Source: Senegalimassilia faecalis
GTDB taxonomy: Bacteria > Actinomycetota > Coriobacteriia > Coriobacteriales > Eggerthellaceae
NCBI RefSeq assembly: GCF_004135645.1
Contig: NZ_SDPW01000001.1
Span: 1,736,001-1,800,000, forward strand
DNA: 64,000 nt
Direction of reading: 5' to 3'
Shown here: in pieces, positions 16,182-24,436 of the stretch
How the letters are laid out: each line of letters opens with the position of its first letter
Position numbering within the stretch: the first letter of the stretch is position 1
Translations under genes and position numbers: made by a program
The notes under the pieces: generated by a model
Databases searched by the model: none
Seen by the model: the letters and a program-made list of their open reading frames with translations, nothing else
What the model was told of the DNA's origin: nothing

Positions 16182-16443
16182 GGTGGGGGTGGGGCGGGCG
16201 CGGCCGCCTCGGGCGCCGTGCTCGCCTGCGGCGTGCTGGCAGGGTGCTCCTCCGACAAGGGCGAGCAAAAGGCCGAGCAGCCGGAGCAGACCGCTGCAGC
16301 CAGCCTTGAGGGCAAAAGCCTCAACATCTATTGCGGCGCCGGCATGACCAAGCCGTTCCAGGAGATTGCGGACGCTTTCAAGGCCGAAACCGGCTGCGAG
16401 ATGAACATCGCCTTCGCCAACGCCGCGCAGATTCAGACGCAGA
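16182..16443 (+). pseudogene. Molybdate-binding (ModA-like) lipoprotein, truncated at both ends
   Basis: The frame reads the end of a lipoprotein signal (AAASGAVLACGVLAGCSS, lipobox LAGC), then a Gln/Glu-rich linker and the start of a ModA-type periplasmic-binding fold (LNIYCGAGMTKPFQEIADAFKAETG). The true start codon and N-region are missing upstream, and the IS3 end at 16444 cuts the gene after about 75 residues. The sequence beyond the IS does not continue it. ModA would supply molybdate, matching the nearby molybdenum hydroxylase genes. Confidence 0.7.
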
Positions 16444-17886
16444 GGGGATGCGGACGTTTCTTTGGACCGGCTATGCGGCCAGCCCAAGGCTCCTCCGGTA
16501 CCGCATCGGGCTCAGCCATCCCAGCTTCTCCTTCGGCCGCTCCTCGTTGTAGTATCTCGGATAGGCGCCGAGCATTCGGCAGAACCCGGGCATCGTCACG
16601 CCCGACCAGTCCCGATGGTGGAAGAATTCATTCTTGAGCCTGCCGAAGAATCCCTCCATCGCCGAGTCGTCCGGGCTGCACCCCTTCTTCGACATCGACC
16701 TGGTCAGGCGGTTCTTCTCGCAGATCGCGATCCATCCGGGCCAGCGGTAATGGCACCCGCGATCTGAGTGCGCGCGGGGCGCTGCCCTTTGGAAAGGGCG
16801 CCGCACGCGGCTTCGAGGCTGCTGTTGGCGAGCTCCGCGTTCGAGCCCGTGCCGACCGACCAGGCGGGCAGGCCGCCGTCGAAGCAGTCGAGGATCGGGG
16901 ACGGGTGCACCTTGCCGCCCGGCAGCCCGAACTTCGCGATGTCGGTGAGCCGCAGCTCGTTGGGCGCCGCGGCTCGGAAGGCGCGGTTGACCAGGTTCTC
17001 GGGCGCATCGGATATCTCGCCCTTGTACGAGCTGTACCTCGCCCTCCTCTTAGCGTACGCGACCGCCAGCCCCTCTTCGCGCATGATGCGGCGCACCGCC
17101 TTCTCGGACACCGCGACCGGGTCGTCCCCCGACCGCAGCGCGTGCGTGACGTAGCGGTAGCCGCGCGAGGCGCTCGCGCCCTCGAGCGCCTCGCGCACGC
17201 GCGCCCGCAGCCCGGCGCGCTTGTCTGGCCTGCAGAGCGCCGCTCGCTTGTACTCATAGGAGCTCTTCGATATCCTCAAGGAACCGGTGAGCTCTCTCAA
17301 GCTTCTCCCCGTCGTCGCCCGCAGCTCGTTTACGGCCAGGGCCTTCTCCCTGTCCGTCATCGCGCTGGGGCTTTCGGCTTTTAAAACCTTCGTCGCCGCC
17401 CTCAGGATGTCGTTCTCGAGCTCGAGCTGGCGCACGCGCTCCTCGAGGCTCCCCTCGAAGCCGTCGTACGCCCTGTCCTCGGAGTCTCCCATGGGCTCTA
17501 TGGGGCCCCTGTCCGCCGCCGGGCTCGGGCCTTCTGCGGCTCTCGCCCAATTGCAGGCCGCCGCGGCGCTCGATACCCCCAGCATCTCGGCGACGTCCTT
17601 GCCGGCCATGCCCGACCTCACGAACGCCACGGCCTGCGCCTTCGGCGCCGGATCGTGATGGCTCCAGGGCCTGCCGGATTTCCTTTCGTGCGACGCGTCG
17701 CGCCGATTCAGCCAGTGATACAGCGTTTTGGCGCGTGGGGTATCCCAGCCTGCGCATCGCGCGCGTCACCGACCCGCCGCACTCCTCGACCGTTTCGACG
17801 GCCCTGCGCTTCTGCTCTTCCGCGTAGCTTGGCATTCGCGAACTCCTAACCGGACCGATTCGGTCCAACTATTTGTCCGCATCCCC
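16444..17886 (-). mobile_element. IS3-family insertion sequence, frameshifted
   Basis: Terminal inverted repeats GGGGATGCGGAC (16444-16455) and GTCCGCATCCCC (17875-17886) bound a 1443-bp element with a transposase on the minus strand; a second shared block, TTGGACCG, follows 6 bp inside each end. Flanks show no matching short target duplication. It is the fuller relative of the remnant at 8299-8557 and lies in inverted orientation to it. Confidence 0.9.
16471..17835 (-). pseudogene. IS3 transposase (OrfA/OrfB), two frame breaks
   Basis: OrfA begins at ATG 17835 (MPSYAEEQKRRAVETVEECGG), and its frame switches near 17731 to KTLYHWLNRRDASHERK and on through FVRSGMAGKDVAEMLGVS. The OrfB part (MTDREKALAVNELR, RGYRYVTHALR, LRLTDIAKFG) follows, and the frame breaks again near 16770 before HSDRGCHYRWPGW and DDSAMEGFFGRLKNEFF. 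Likely DDE residues are the Asp in LTDI, the Asp in HSDRG and the Glu in AMEGF. One break could be the natural IS3 -1 shift, but it lies too early in OrfA, so the element is probably dead. Confidence 0.75.
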
Positions 17887-18005
17887 CAACCCGGCGAGAT
17901 GGCGAAGAATCGAATCGCGAAAGCGGCGGTGCCGCATTCGCTGACTGTACCGCCGGCTTCTGCGTTGTTCGTGGGCGCGTGGTAGGCCGCGGTACAATGT
18001 CGAGT

Positions 18006-18878
18006 ATGGAACCTATCGCACACATTCACACCGACATGCCGCAGAAGTTCGGCATCCCGCGCAACAGCCTTGTTGCCCCGCATCTGCACGGGCGCATCGT
18101 GTTCGAACCGGAGTTCTCGTCGAACCTGGCGGTCACGGGCCTGGACGGGTTTTCCCACATCTGGCTTTTGTGGCAGTTCGAGAACCGCGTCCCCGGTGGC
18201 ACGGCAGGCGACATCGCCGCCGATGCCGCAGCCGCGTCCGTCCCCGACGCAGCTGCGGATTCTAACGCCGCCGCCGATGCCGATGCTGCGGCTGCCCTCG
18301 ACGCGGCTGCAGCATCTAGCGCCGCGGTCGATGCTGGCGCTCCCAACAGCGCCACAGCTCCCGGCGCTCACCGCCACCCGGCGGCCGACACGTGGTCGCC
18401 GACGGTGCGCCCGCCGCGCCTCGGCGGCTCGAAGCGCATGGGCGTGTTCGCCACGCGCAGCCCGTTTCGACCGAACCCCATTGGCCTTTCGTGTGTGAAG
18501 CTCGACCGCGTCGAGCTGACCGACGCCGGCCCCATCATCCACGTGTTCGGCGCCGACCTGCGCGACGGCACGCCCATCTACGACATCAAACCCTACATTC
18601 CGTTCGCCGATTGCCATCCGGACGCCGCCGCTGGCTTCGTCGACGAGGTGCCGTGGCACGAGCTTTCGGTCGATTTCCCCGATGACCTGGCGAAACAAAT
18701 CACGCCGGGCAAGCTTGACGGGCTTGTGGAGGTGCTGCGCCAAGACCCGCGCCGCGCCGGCAGCAAGCACGAGCCCAAGCGCGTGTACCGCCTTGCCTAC
18801 GCGGGTCAAGACATCGGCTTCACTGTCGACGGCGACACGCTCCACGTTGTAGAAATCCGCGAAGGCCGTAACTGGTAG
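18006..18878 (+). CDS. trmO: TrmO-type tRNA N6-methyltransferase with Ala-rich insertion
   Basis: The 290-residue protein matches the TrmO/TsaA (VirR/UPF0066) fold: QKFGIPRNS, GLDGFSHIWLLWQF, TVRPPRLGG, MGVFATRSPFRPNPIG, with a C-terminal KRVYRLAY segment. Members methylate t6A37 in tRNA using S-adenosylmethionine. An insertion of about 60 mostly Ala/Asp/Ser residues (about 64-122) splits the domain between the two Gly of ENRVPGG and the conserved W-x-P-T-V-R-P. A TACAAT at 17993-17998 could be a -10 box with a very short leader; ATG 17997 is an alternative start. Confidence 0.85.
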   Translation: MEPIAHIHTDMPQKFGIPRNSLVAPHLHGRIVFEPEFSSNLAVTGLDGFSHIWLLWQFENRVPGGTAGDIAADAAAASVPDAAADSNAAADADAAAALDAAAASSAAVDAGAPNSATAPGAHRHPAADTWSPTVRPPRLGGSKRMGVFATRSPFRPNPIGLSCVKLDRVELTDAGPIIHVFGADLRDGTPIYDIKPYIPFADCHPDAAAGFVDEVPWHELSVDFPDDLAKQITPGKLDGLVEVLRQDPRRAGSKHEPKRVYRLAYAGQDIGFTVDGDTLHVVEIREGRNW

Positions 18879-19326
18879 CGCAAATACTTCCGAAGAAGGG
18901 CTAACGCGCCAAATTAGGCCCAGTGGCCCTTCTTTCTTGCGTGCGGGCGCGAGCGCCAAAGGCTATACTGCGTTTCCCCAGGTCACCGACGCTGCGAGAA
19001 TCGGTCTGACCGGTCTTTCATCTGCAGACCTTCAAGCTTTGGGCTTCAACGCCCAAAGCTTTACGAACCCGTTTTCGTTAGAGAGCTTCTCGAGCCCGCC
19101 GTTGCACGAAGCGCTGCACCCTTACCGCTTGAGGCAGAGATATCGCGAAAAATCGCTCATGTATGTGATTTGCTGACAGCAGGCGGGCTATTGTCACTAA
19201 TGGCGTGGCTGTGAACTGGGGAAACGTAACCGTGAATGAAGCGTTTGCTTGCGTCGCCGAGTTAAATCACATACATGAGCGATTTTTCGCGACGCGCGCC
19301 CGTCGGCCGCAACTGGTAGTTCGGTC
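18879..19326. other. Intergenic region between trmO and the EamA gene
   Basis: A 448-bp stretch without a credible gene; it contains the 29-bp inverted repeat described separately. A weak hairpin-like GAAGAAGGGC...GGCCCTTCTT pair at about 18891-18936 could terminate trmO. Confidence 0.5.
19143..19292. repeat. Perfect 29-bp inverted repeat, 92 bp apart
   Basis: Bases 19143-19171 (beginning TCGCGAAAAATCGCTC) are the exact reverse complement of 19264-19292. The enclosed 92 bp holds no gene. The structure resembles a small non-autonomous element (MITE-like) or an invertible or regulatory cassette. Confidence 0.85.
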
Positions 19327-20502
19327 CTACTTTCCCCGTTTCGGCAAAAACTGCAGTTGCGACACGCACACGCCTGCCAGGATGATGCCCACGCCGGCCC
19401 ACTCCACTGGCCCAATGGGAGAGCCCAGCACCAGCATGGCCACGAACAGCCCCGCTGGCAGTTCGGACGCCGCAAGCACCGTGGACAGGCCCGTGGGCAG
19501 ATGCGGCGTCCCGATGCTGAACAACAGCACGGGCAGGAAGAACCCGCACGCGCCCGCGATCAGGCCCAACGGCGCGATGCCCTGCACCAGCACGCCGGAC
19601 ACGATGAAGTCGGGGCAAATGAGGTGCGACATCACCACCGCGCCGCCGCAGATGAGAAACCCGCGCTGCGCCTGCGAGCATTCCGGCTGCACATGGCCCG
19701 AAAGCGCCATGAACGCCGCGCAACTTACGGCGGCAACCAGCCCCGCGGCAATGCCCCACGGGTTGCAGCTGGAAAGATCGGCGGCGTACAGCCCGCTTGC
19801 GAATACCGTTCCGAACACGATGATCAGCGCCGACACCACCTGGCTTGCAGCGGGCGGGCGGCGCGTGATGGCAACCTGGATTACCGTGCCGATCCACGTG
19901 AACTGGAACAGCAGCGTCAACGCCAGCGGCACGGGCAGCACGCTCATGGCGTACGTGTAGAAGATGGAGGTGATGCACGTCACGGCGCCGATGCCCACCA
20001 GCTTGGCCGTGTTCGCGCGCCCGATGGCGCTCCACCTGCGTCCGCGGGCAAAATCGATGCCTAGCAGCACGGCGAACAGGGCAAACGCAAACCACATCTG
20101 CGCGGCAGCAATCTGCGCCGAGCTGAATCCGGCAGCATAGGAGAGCTTGTAGCACGTGGCGTTGAATCCGTAGCACGCGCCGCCGAAGAACACGAGCGCC
20201 ACAGCGCGCGCACGGGCAGCGGCACCTTCGGTGCGGGTGGTGGCAGAAAGGCCACGCTCCGCTCGCGAATTTGCGCCTGCTGGCCAGTTTGCGCCAGCGA
20301 GCCCCTCGGCCATCGCGTCGGCAACCGGTTTACACCGTTCAGCTGGTATAGCCGCTGCATTTTCGCCAGCGCTCGTTGCGAGCGTCACGGGCGATCCTTT
20401 TACGCGAGTTTGCCATGTAGGTTGCATTTCTGCGGAACGCAGGGAGGGGGATTGGGCGACAGAAGTTCCTGCAGCAGCAGGGGACAGGGCATGGTTCGAC
20501 AT
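19327..20502 (-). CDS. EamA-family transporter (drug/metabolite superfamily)
   Basis: The 391-residue protein has ten predicted helices in two EamA repeats (AVALVFFGGACYGFNATCY to IIVFGTVFASGLY, and WGIAAGLVAAVSCAAFMAL to GVGIILAGVCVSQLQFL). Members export amino acids, metabolites or drugs; the substrate is not predictable. The first 85 residues are an Ala/Gly/Pro-rich cytoplasmic extension that the family normally lacks, so a later start is possible. ATG 20502 is chosen for the upstream AAGGAG. Confidence 0.85.
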   Translation of the reverse strand: MSNHALSPAAAGTSVAQSPSLRSAEMQPTWQTRVKGSPVTLATSAGENAAAIPAERCKPVADAMAEGLAGANWPAGANSRAERGLSATTRTEGAAARARAVALVFFGGACYGFNATCYKLSYAAGFSSAQIAAAQMWFAFALFAVLLGIDFARGRRWSAIGRANTAKLVGIGAVTCITSIFYTYAMSVLPVPLALTLLFQFTWIGTVIQVAITRRPPAASQVVSALIIVFGTVFASGLYAADLSSCNPWGIAAGLVAAVSCAAFMALSGHVQPECSQAQRGFLICGGAVVMSHLICPDFIVSGVLVQGIAPLGLIAGACGFFLPVLLFSIGTPHLPTGLSTVLAASELPAGLFVAMLVLGSPIGPVEWAGVGIILAGVCVSQLQFLPKRGK

Positions 20503-20940
20503 ACGTATGCACGCTCCTTCATGCAATCGGGAAGCTGCGTGGGCGAAAACCCGGCAGCAAAGCGGTTGCGTGGCGAAAAGAAGACGCACAAAGTCTGGAA
20601 AAGTCCACGCGCAGTTTATCAGACCTATATTGTATCAACGAAGTCAAGCACAGCGTTGACCTGCGAATTTACCCCTCAAGCGCAAAACACCGCGCGCCCT
20701 CGGTTTCCCGAACGCGCGCGGCGCACCATGCAAACCAGCAAGTCCCGCAAACCCGCTAATCCGCAAGCCTCGTGAACCCCACAAAGCCCACGAGCTCGCA
20801 AACCCGCGAACCCCGCAAAGCCCACGAACCCACAAGTCCTGCAAACCCGCAAAACTCCGCGACAAGCGCAACAAAAGACTCGTCCGCGATTCGCAAACCC
20901 GCAAACCCGCAAACCCCGCAAACCCGCAAAACCCTACGAA
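20503..20940. repeat. Degenerate CGCAAACCC-type short repeats
   Basis: From about 20750 to 20940 the sequence is built from imperfect 8-10 bp units such as CGCAAACCC, CGCGAACCCC, CACGAACCC and CGCAAAACC, ending with four near-exact copies at about 20896-20930. Reading frames through it give repetitive peptides and are not credible genes. The segment 20503-20750 shows nothing recognisable beyond the leader of the EamA gene. Confidence 0.7.
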
Positions 20941-21306
20941 CTACAGCTCGCAGCGGTCGAACTTCGCCAGAATCTCGGAAGCGGCGGTGCAAGACGGGCA
21001 GCCGCACCATTTCGCGCCCTGCTCCTTGCGCTGCTTCTGCTCGGCGGCCATGGCGGCGGCTGTCTCTTCGCCCATCAGCTGCTTCGCCGGGCCCTCGGCA
21101 AAGGCGATCACGGCATCGATGGTGTTCGGGCGGCCGTCCAGGTAGTCCACCAGCGTTTTCGTGGCGGCCTCAACGGCGGTATCGTCGGCGCCTTCGACGG
21201 CCTGTTTCCACGCGGCAGCGGCGTCCTTGGTCTCCTGCTTGCTCGAATCGGCGGTGGCCAGCACCTCGGCGCGCTCGGCAACGTAATCAAACAGCTCCTT
21301 GTCCAT
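20941..21306 (-). CDS. Small conserved protein with C-terminal CxCxxC motif
   Basis: The 121-residue acidic, helix-rich protein starts at ATG 21306 (AGGAGCTGT upstream) and ends with KWCGCPSCTAASEILAKFD. The WCGCPSC motif could bind a metal. I recall similar small proteins in Coriobacteriia, but the name and function are unknown to me. It lies downstream of an MFS transporter gene on the same strand, 114 bp after its stop, so it may be co-transcribed. The longer frame to 21387 has no better start. Confidence 0.7.
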   Translation of the reverse strand: MDKELFDYVAERAEVLATADSSKQETKDAAAAWKQAVEGADDTAVEAATKTLVDYLDGRPNTIDAVIAFAEGPAKQLMGEETAAAMAAEQKQRKEQGAKWCGCPSCTAASEILAKFDRCEL

Positions 21307-21420
21307 GGGGACAGCTCCTTTCACATCGATTTCTTCCGAAACCAAATTATAAGCCGCCCCCGCAGCGCGCCAAGTGCTTACCTTCAAGTAAGCGCCTGCA
21401 AACGCCCGCGCCTGCGCCCG

Positions 21421-22794
21421 TCACTTCGCGCGATACGCCAGCATGCATACCAGCGACACCAGGCAGAACCCGGCCGCACACACCAGCATCTGGAAGAACC
21501 CCGCGGCCCCCGGCGAGGCCGTTACGAACCCCAGCAGCACAGCCGGCGCCACCGTCGTGCCCACTTGCCGCACCAGCGCGATCGTGGCAATGGCCGACCC
21601 GCTTTCGGCGGGGCTCGTGTTCTCCAGAATCATGTAGTTCGTCGGCGCACCCATCGCAAAACCCATGCCCAGGCCCATGACGGCAAGCCCCGCAATCAGC
21701 AGCACGGCGTTCGCGCTGCCCAAGCTTGCCAGCGCCAGCATGAAAAAGCCCACGGTCGCAATGGCCAGGCCGCTCATCAGCACCGGCTTCGGCCCGAACT
21801 TGTCGATGAGCTTGCCGCCCAGCGGCGGTCCGAACATGCACATCACGCCCACGGGCAGGATATACAGCCCGCCCGAGCCCACCGGTGCGTCCATGATGAA
21901 CTCGGCCACCTCGGGGATCAATGTCATGGTGATGGTGACGCAGCCCACGAAAAAGCTCACCACCATCGTCACCACAATGGCGCGGTTGCCCAAATACTCC
22001 AGGTGGAACACCGGGCTTTTCGCACGCCGCTCCACCAGCACGAACGCCACCAGGAACACGGCGAAGCCCGCCGCCGGCCCCAGCACAGCTGCCGAGCCAA
22101 GCGACGCGGCCAGGTTACCCACGTCGATGCCCTGCAGCGCCAGCAACAGCAGCAGCACGGTTATCACCATCAGCACCGATCCGGCCGCATCAAGCGGCTC
22201 GCGGTTATCGACGGTGCGGTTCGGCAGCACGCGCACCCCGGCAATCACCAGCGCTGCGCACACGGGCAGCGCGAAGAAGAACAGCGCCGACCAGTTCTCG
22301 TTGCCCACCAGGCCCATGATCAGGCTTCCCGCGGCGGCGCCCAGCACGTTGGCGATGCCTGCCACGGCGGCGGCGATACCCAGCGCCATGCCCTTCTTCT
22401 CCTGCGGAAACGTTGAGCCGATTTCCGCATTTGCCACGGGAATGACGCCGCACGCGCCCACGGCTTGCACCAAACGGCCCGCCAGCAGCACCTCGAAACT
22501 GCCGGCCATCTGCGACAATCCGCATATCAGCGACCCTGCGCCGAACGTGATCAGGCACCCCAGAAACACCGGCTTGCGCCCGCGCATGTCGGCCAGCTTG
22601 CCCACCACAGGGATGCACGCCGCGTAAAACAACGTGTAGATGTTGATCATCCAGATGCCCGTGGCGTCATCGAGGACGAACTGCTCCTGGATGACCAGGC
22701 GCACCGGCGCCACCATGCCCACGTACAGCCCGCCTAGCAAAAGCCCCAGCAGGTACACGACGAATATCGACTTCAAATTGTTTTTGCTGCTCAA
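21421..22794 (-). CDS. MFS transporter, DHA2-like
   Basis: The 457-residue protein contains the MFS motif A (GKLADMRGRKPVFLG) and about 14 hydrophobic helices, the layout of EmrB/QacA-type drug:proton antiporters. The start used is TTG 22794 (SSKNNLKSIFVVYLLGLLLGG) with a GGACGAGG ribosome site upstream; an in-frame upstream ATG would add a non-hydrophobic leader. Substrate unknown. Confidence 0.85.
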   Translation of the reverse strand: MSSKNNLKSIFVVYLLGLLLGGLYVGMVAPVRLVIQEQFVLDDATGIWMINIYTLFYAACIPVVGKLADMRGRKPVFLGCLITFGAGSLICGLSQMAGSFEVLLAGRLVQAVGACGVIPVANAEIGSTFPQEKKGMALGIAAAVAGIANVLGAAAGSLIMGLVGNENWSALFFFALPVCAALVIAGVRVLPNRTVDNREPLDAAGSVLMVITVLLLLLALQGIDVGNLAASLGSAAVLGPAAGFAVFLVAFVLVERRAKSPVFHLEYLGNRAIVVTMVVSFFVGCVTITMTLIPEVAEFIMDAPVGSGGLYILPVGVMCMFGPPLGGKLIDKFGPKPVLMSGLAIATVGFFMLALASLGSANAVLLIAGLAVMGLGMGFAMGAPTNYMILENTSPAESGSAIATIALVRQVGTTVAPAVLLGFVTASPGAAGFFQMLVCAAGFCLVSLVCMLAYRAK

Positions 22795-22972
22795 AACACG
22801 CCTCGTCCTTCGCGAATGATTTCGCCATACCATAGCACTCCCGGCGCCCCGCCGGGCCATCGCCACGCAATCAGGCCATTCGGCAGGGCTCGTGGCAGCC
22901 TAGCGTGTGCGTGGGGAAGGGGTTGTGGTTGCCCGCCGCATGGGCAAAGCCATAGTCACTTGCATTTCCCCA

Positions 22973-23006
22973 AAACAAAAGGTGCCAAGCCATTCCGCTT
23001 GGCACC
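22973..23006 (-). terminator. Terminator of the methionine-synthase-like gene
   Basis: Perfect 10-bp stem GGTGCCAAGC/GCTTGGCACC (22981-22990, 22997-23006) with a TTTTGTTTT tail on the minus strand, 41 bp beyond the stop of the leftward gene. Confidence 0.85.
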
Positions 23007-23047
23007 TTCCTCGGCATGTTATGCGTACGTCTCGCGCCCTGCGCGCA

Positions 23048-24163
23048 CTACCCCCACACGCGCTCGGCGATGCGCTTGACCAGCGCGATCTTCGCCCACT
23101 GGTCGTCCTCGGTCAGCACGTTGCCTTCCTCGGTGGAGGAGAACCCGCACTGCGTGGACAGGCGCAGCTGCTCAAGCGGCACGTACTGCGCGGCCTCGTG
23201 GATGCGCGCGATAACGTCGTCCTCGTTTTCTAGCTCAGGGAACTTCGACGTGATCAGGCCCAACACTACTTTCTGGTCCTTGATGTGCGCAAGCGGTGCG
23301 AAGTCGCCCGAGCGGTCGGAATCGTACTCCAGGAAGAACCCGTCGTAGTTCGCGCCGCCGAACAGCACCTCGGCCACCGGCTCGTAGCCGCCCGAAGAGA
23401 ACCACGTGGAGCGGAAGTTGCCGCGGCAAATGTGCGTGGTGATGGTCATGTCGGCGGGCTTCACCTCAAGGATGCGGTTGATCATGTCAACATAGTTGCG
23501 CGCAACCTCGTCAACGTCGATGCCCTCGGCGGCGTACGCCTCGCGCTTGGCCGCATCGCAGAACTCGCCCCAGCTTGTGTCGTCGAACTGCAGGTAGCGG
23601 CAGCCGCGGTCGTAGAACGCGCGCACGGCGTCGCGGTACACTTCCACGATGTCGTCGAACAGCACGCGCTCGTCCTGGTAGCGCTCGGTGGGGCGATACG
23701 TCGCCTTGCCGCGCACGCACGGGATCAGGTGCAGCATCGACGGGGCGGGGATGGTCAGCTTCGTGGGGTAGTCGCCGGCAATGTCGCGCAGCGCGTCGAA
23801 ATGGGCCAGGAACGGATGGTCGCCGAACGCGATCTTCCCGCGGAACACCAGCTGCGCGCCCTTGGGCTTGGGGCCCTTGAACTCCACCGACCACGTGTCG
23901 GCGTCAACGTGCTCCACGTTCTCAAGCGCCTCAAGGAAGTCGAGGTGCCACATGGCGCGGCGGAACTCGCCGTCGGTGACGGCCTTCAGGCCCGCCTGCT
24001 TCTCCTTTTTCACCAGCTCGGCGATGGCCTTGTTCTCGGCGGCGGTCAGCGCCTCGCGCGTGATGGTGCCGGCGGCGAAATCGGCGCGCGCCTGTTTCAG
24101 CGCCTCGGGGCGCAGGAAGCTGCCGACGATGTCATAGCTGTAAGGAGGGTTCGTTGCGGTCAT
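23048..24163 (-). CDS. Cobalamin-independent methionine-synthase-like methyltransferase (MetE C-domain type)
   Basis: The 371-residue protein is the size of the single-domain YxjG/MetE-C family. It begins YDIVGSFLRPEALKQAR and carries the putative zinc ligands His and Cys in THICRGN, Glu in FFLEYD and Cys in STQCGFSS, plus YLQFDDTSW. Members transfer a methyl group to homocysteine or a related thiol; the methyl donor is uncertain without the N-terminal folate-binding half. Start ATG 24163 has AAAGGA upstream at good spacing; ATG 24172 is too close. A LysR gene lies immediately upstream on the same strand. Confidence 0.85.
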   Translation of the reverse strand: MTATNPPYSYDIVGSFLRPEALKQARADFAAGTITREALTAAENKAIAELVKKEKQAGLKAVTDGEFRRAMWHLDFLEALENVEHVDADTWSVEFKGPKPKGAQLVFRGKIAFGDHPFLAHFDALRDIAGDYPTKLTIPAPSMLHLIPCVRGKATYRPTERYQDERVLFDDIVEVYRDAVRAFYDRGCRYLQFDDTSWGEFCDAAKREAYAAEGIDVDEVARNYVDMINRILEVKPADMTITTHICRGNFRSTWFSSGGYEPVAEVLFGGANYDGFFLEYDSDRSGDFAPLAHIKDQKVVLGLITSKFPELENEDDVIARIHEAAQYVPLEQLRLSTQCGFSSTEEGNVLTEDDQWAKIALVKRIAERVWG

Positions 24164-24218
24164 GGAGGCCATCCTTTCGTTCGATGTTGCGTACCTCAAG
24201 GATGTCACACTGGGCTAA

Positions 24219-24265
24219 GATAGAAAACTATCCGTTCGTTAGCATTAACCATATCTAAAAGCTAT
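24219..24265 (-). promoter_or_regulatory. Candidate LysR-type binding sites upstream of the methyltransferase gene
   Basis: Two related dyads lie 56-102 bp before the start codon: GATAGAAAACTATC (24219-24232, perfect) and ATATCTAAAAGCTAT (24251-24265, imperfect). Both fit an AT-rich ATAG-n-TTTT-n-TAT core, as LysR regulators often use paired sites. Assignment to the adjacent LysR protein is inference. Confidence 0.45.
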
Positions 24266-24436
24266 GGAAAGCGAAAGCACCGCACCTGCCGCGTTCAAGT
24301 CGCTTGCTCCATGAAGCGCTTCCTCGGCAATCGGCAACGGCAACGGTAAAACCACGTGCCCGACGCCCCGCGCTTGCGCTCGGCAAGGCGCCACGTACCG
24401 GCACTTCGCGCGGCCGCCCCCCGTGCGAAGCTTTCG

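Noticed and set aside
20644-21010. Frames through the CGCAAACCC repeat tract encoding Gly/Leu/Cys repeats
   Set aside because: They are translations of a short DNA repeat and lack start signals.
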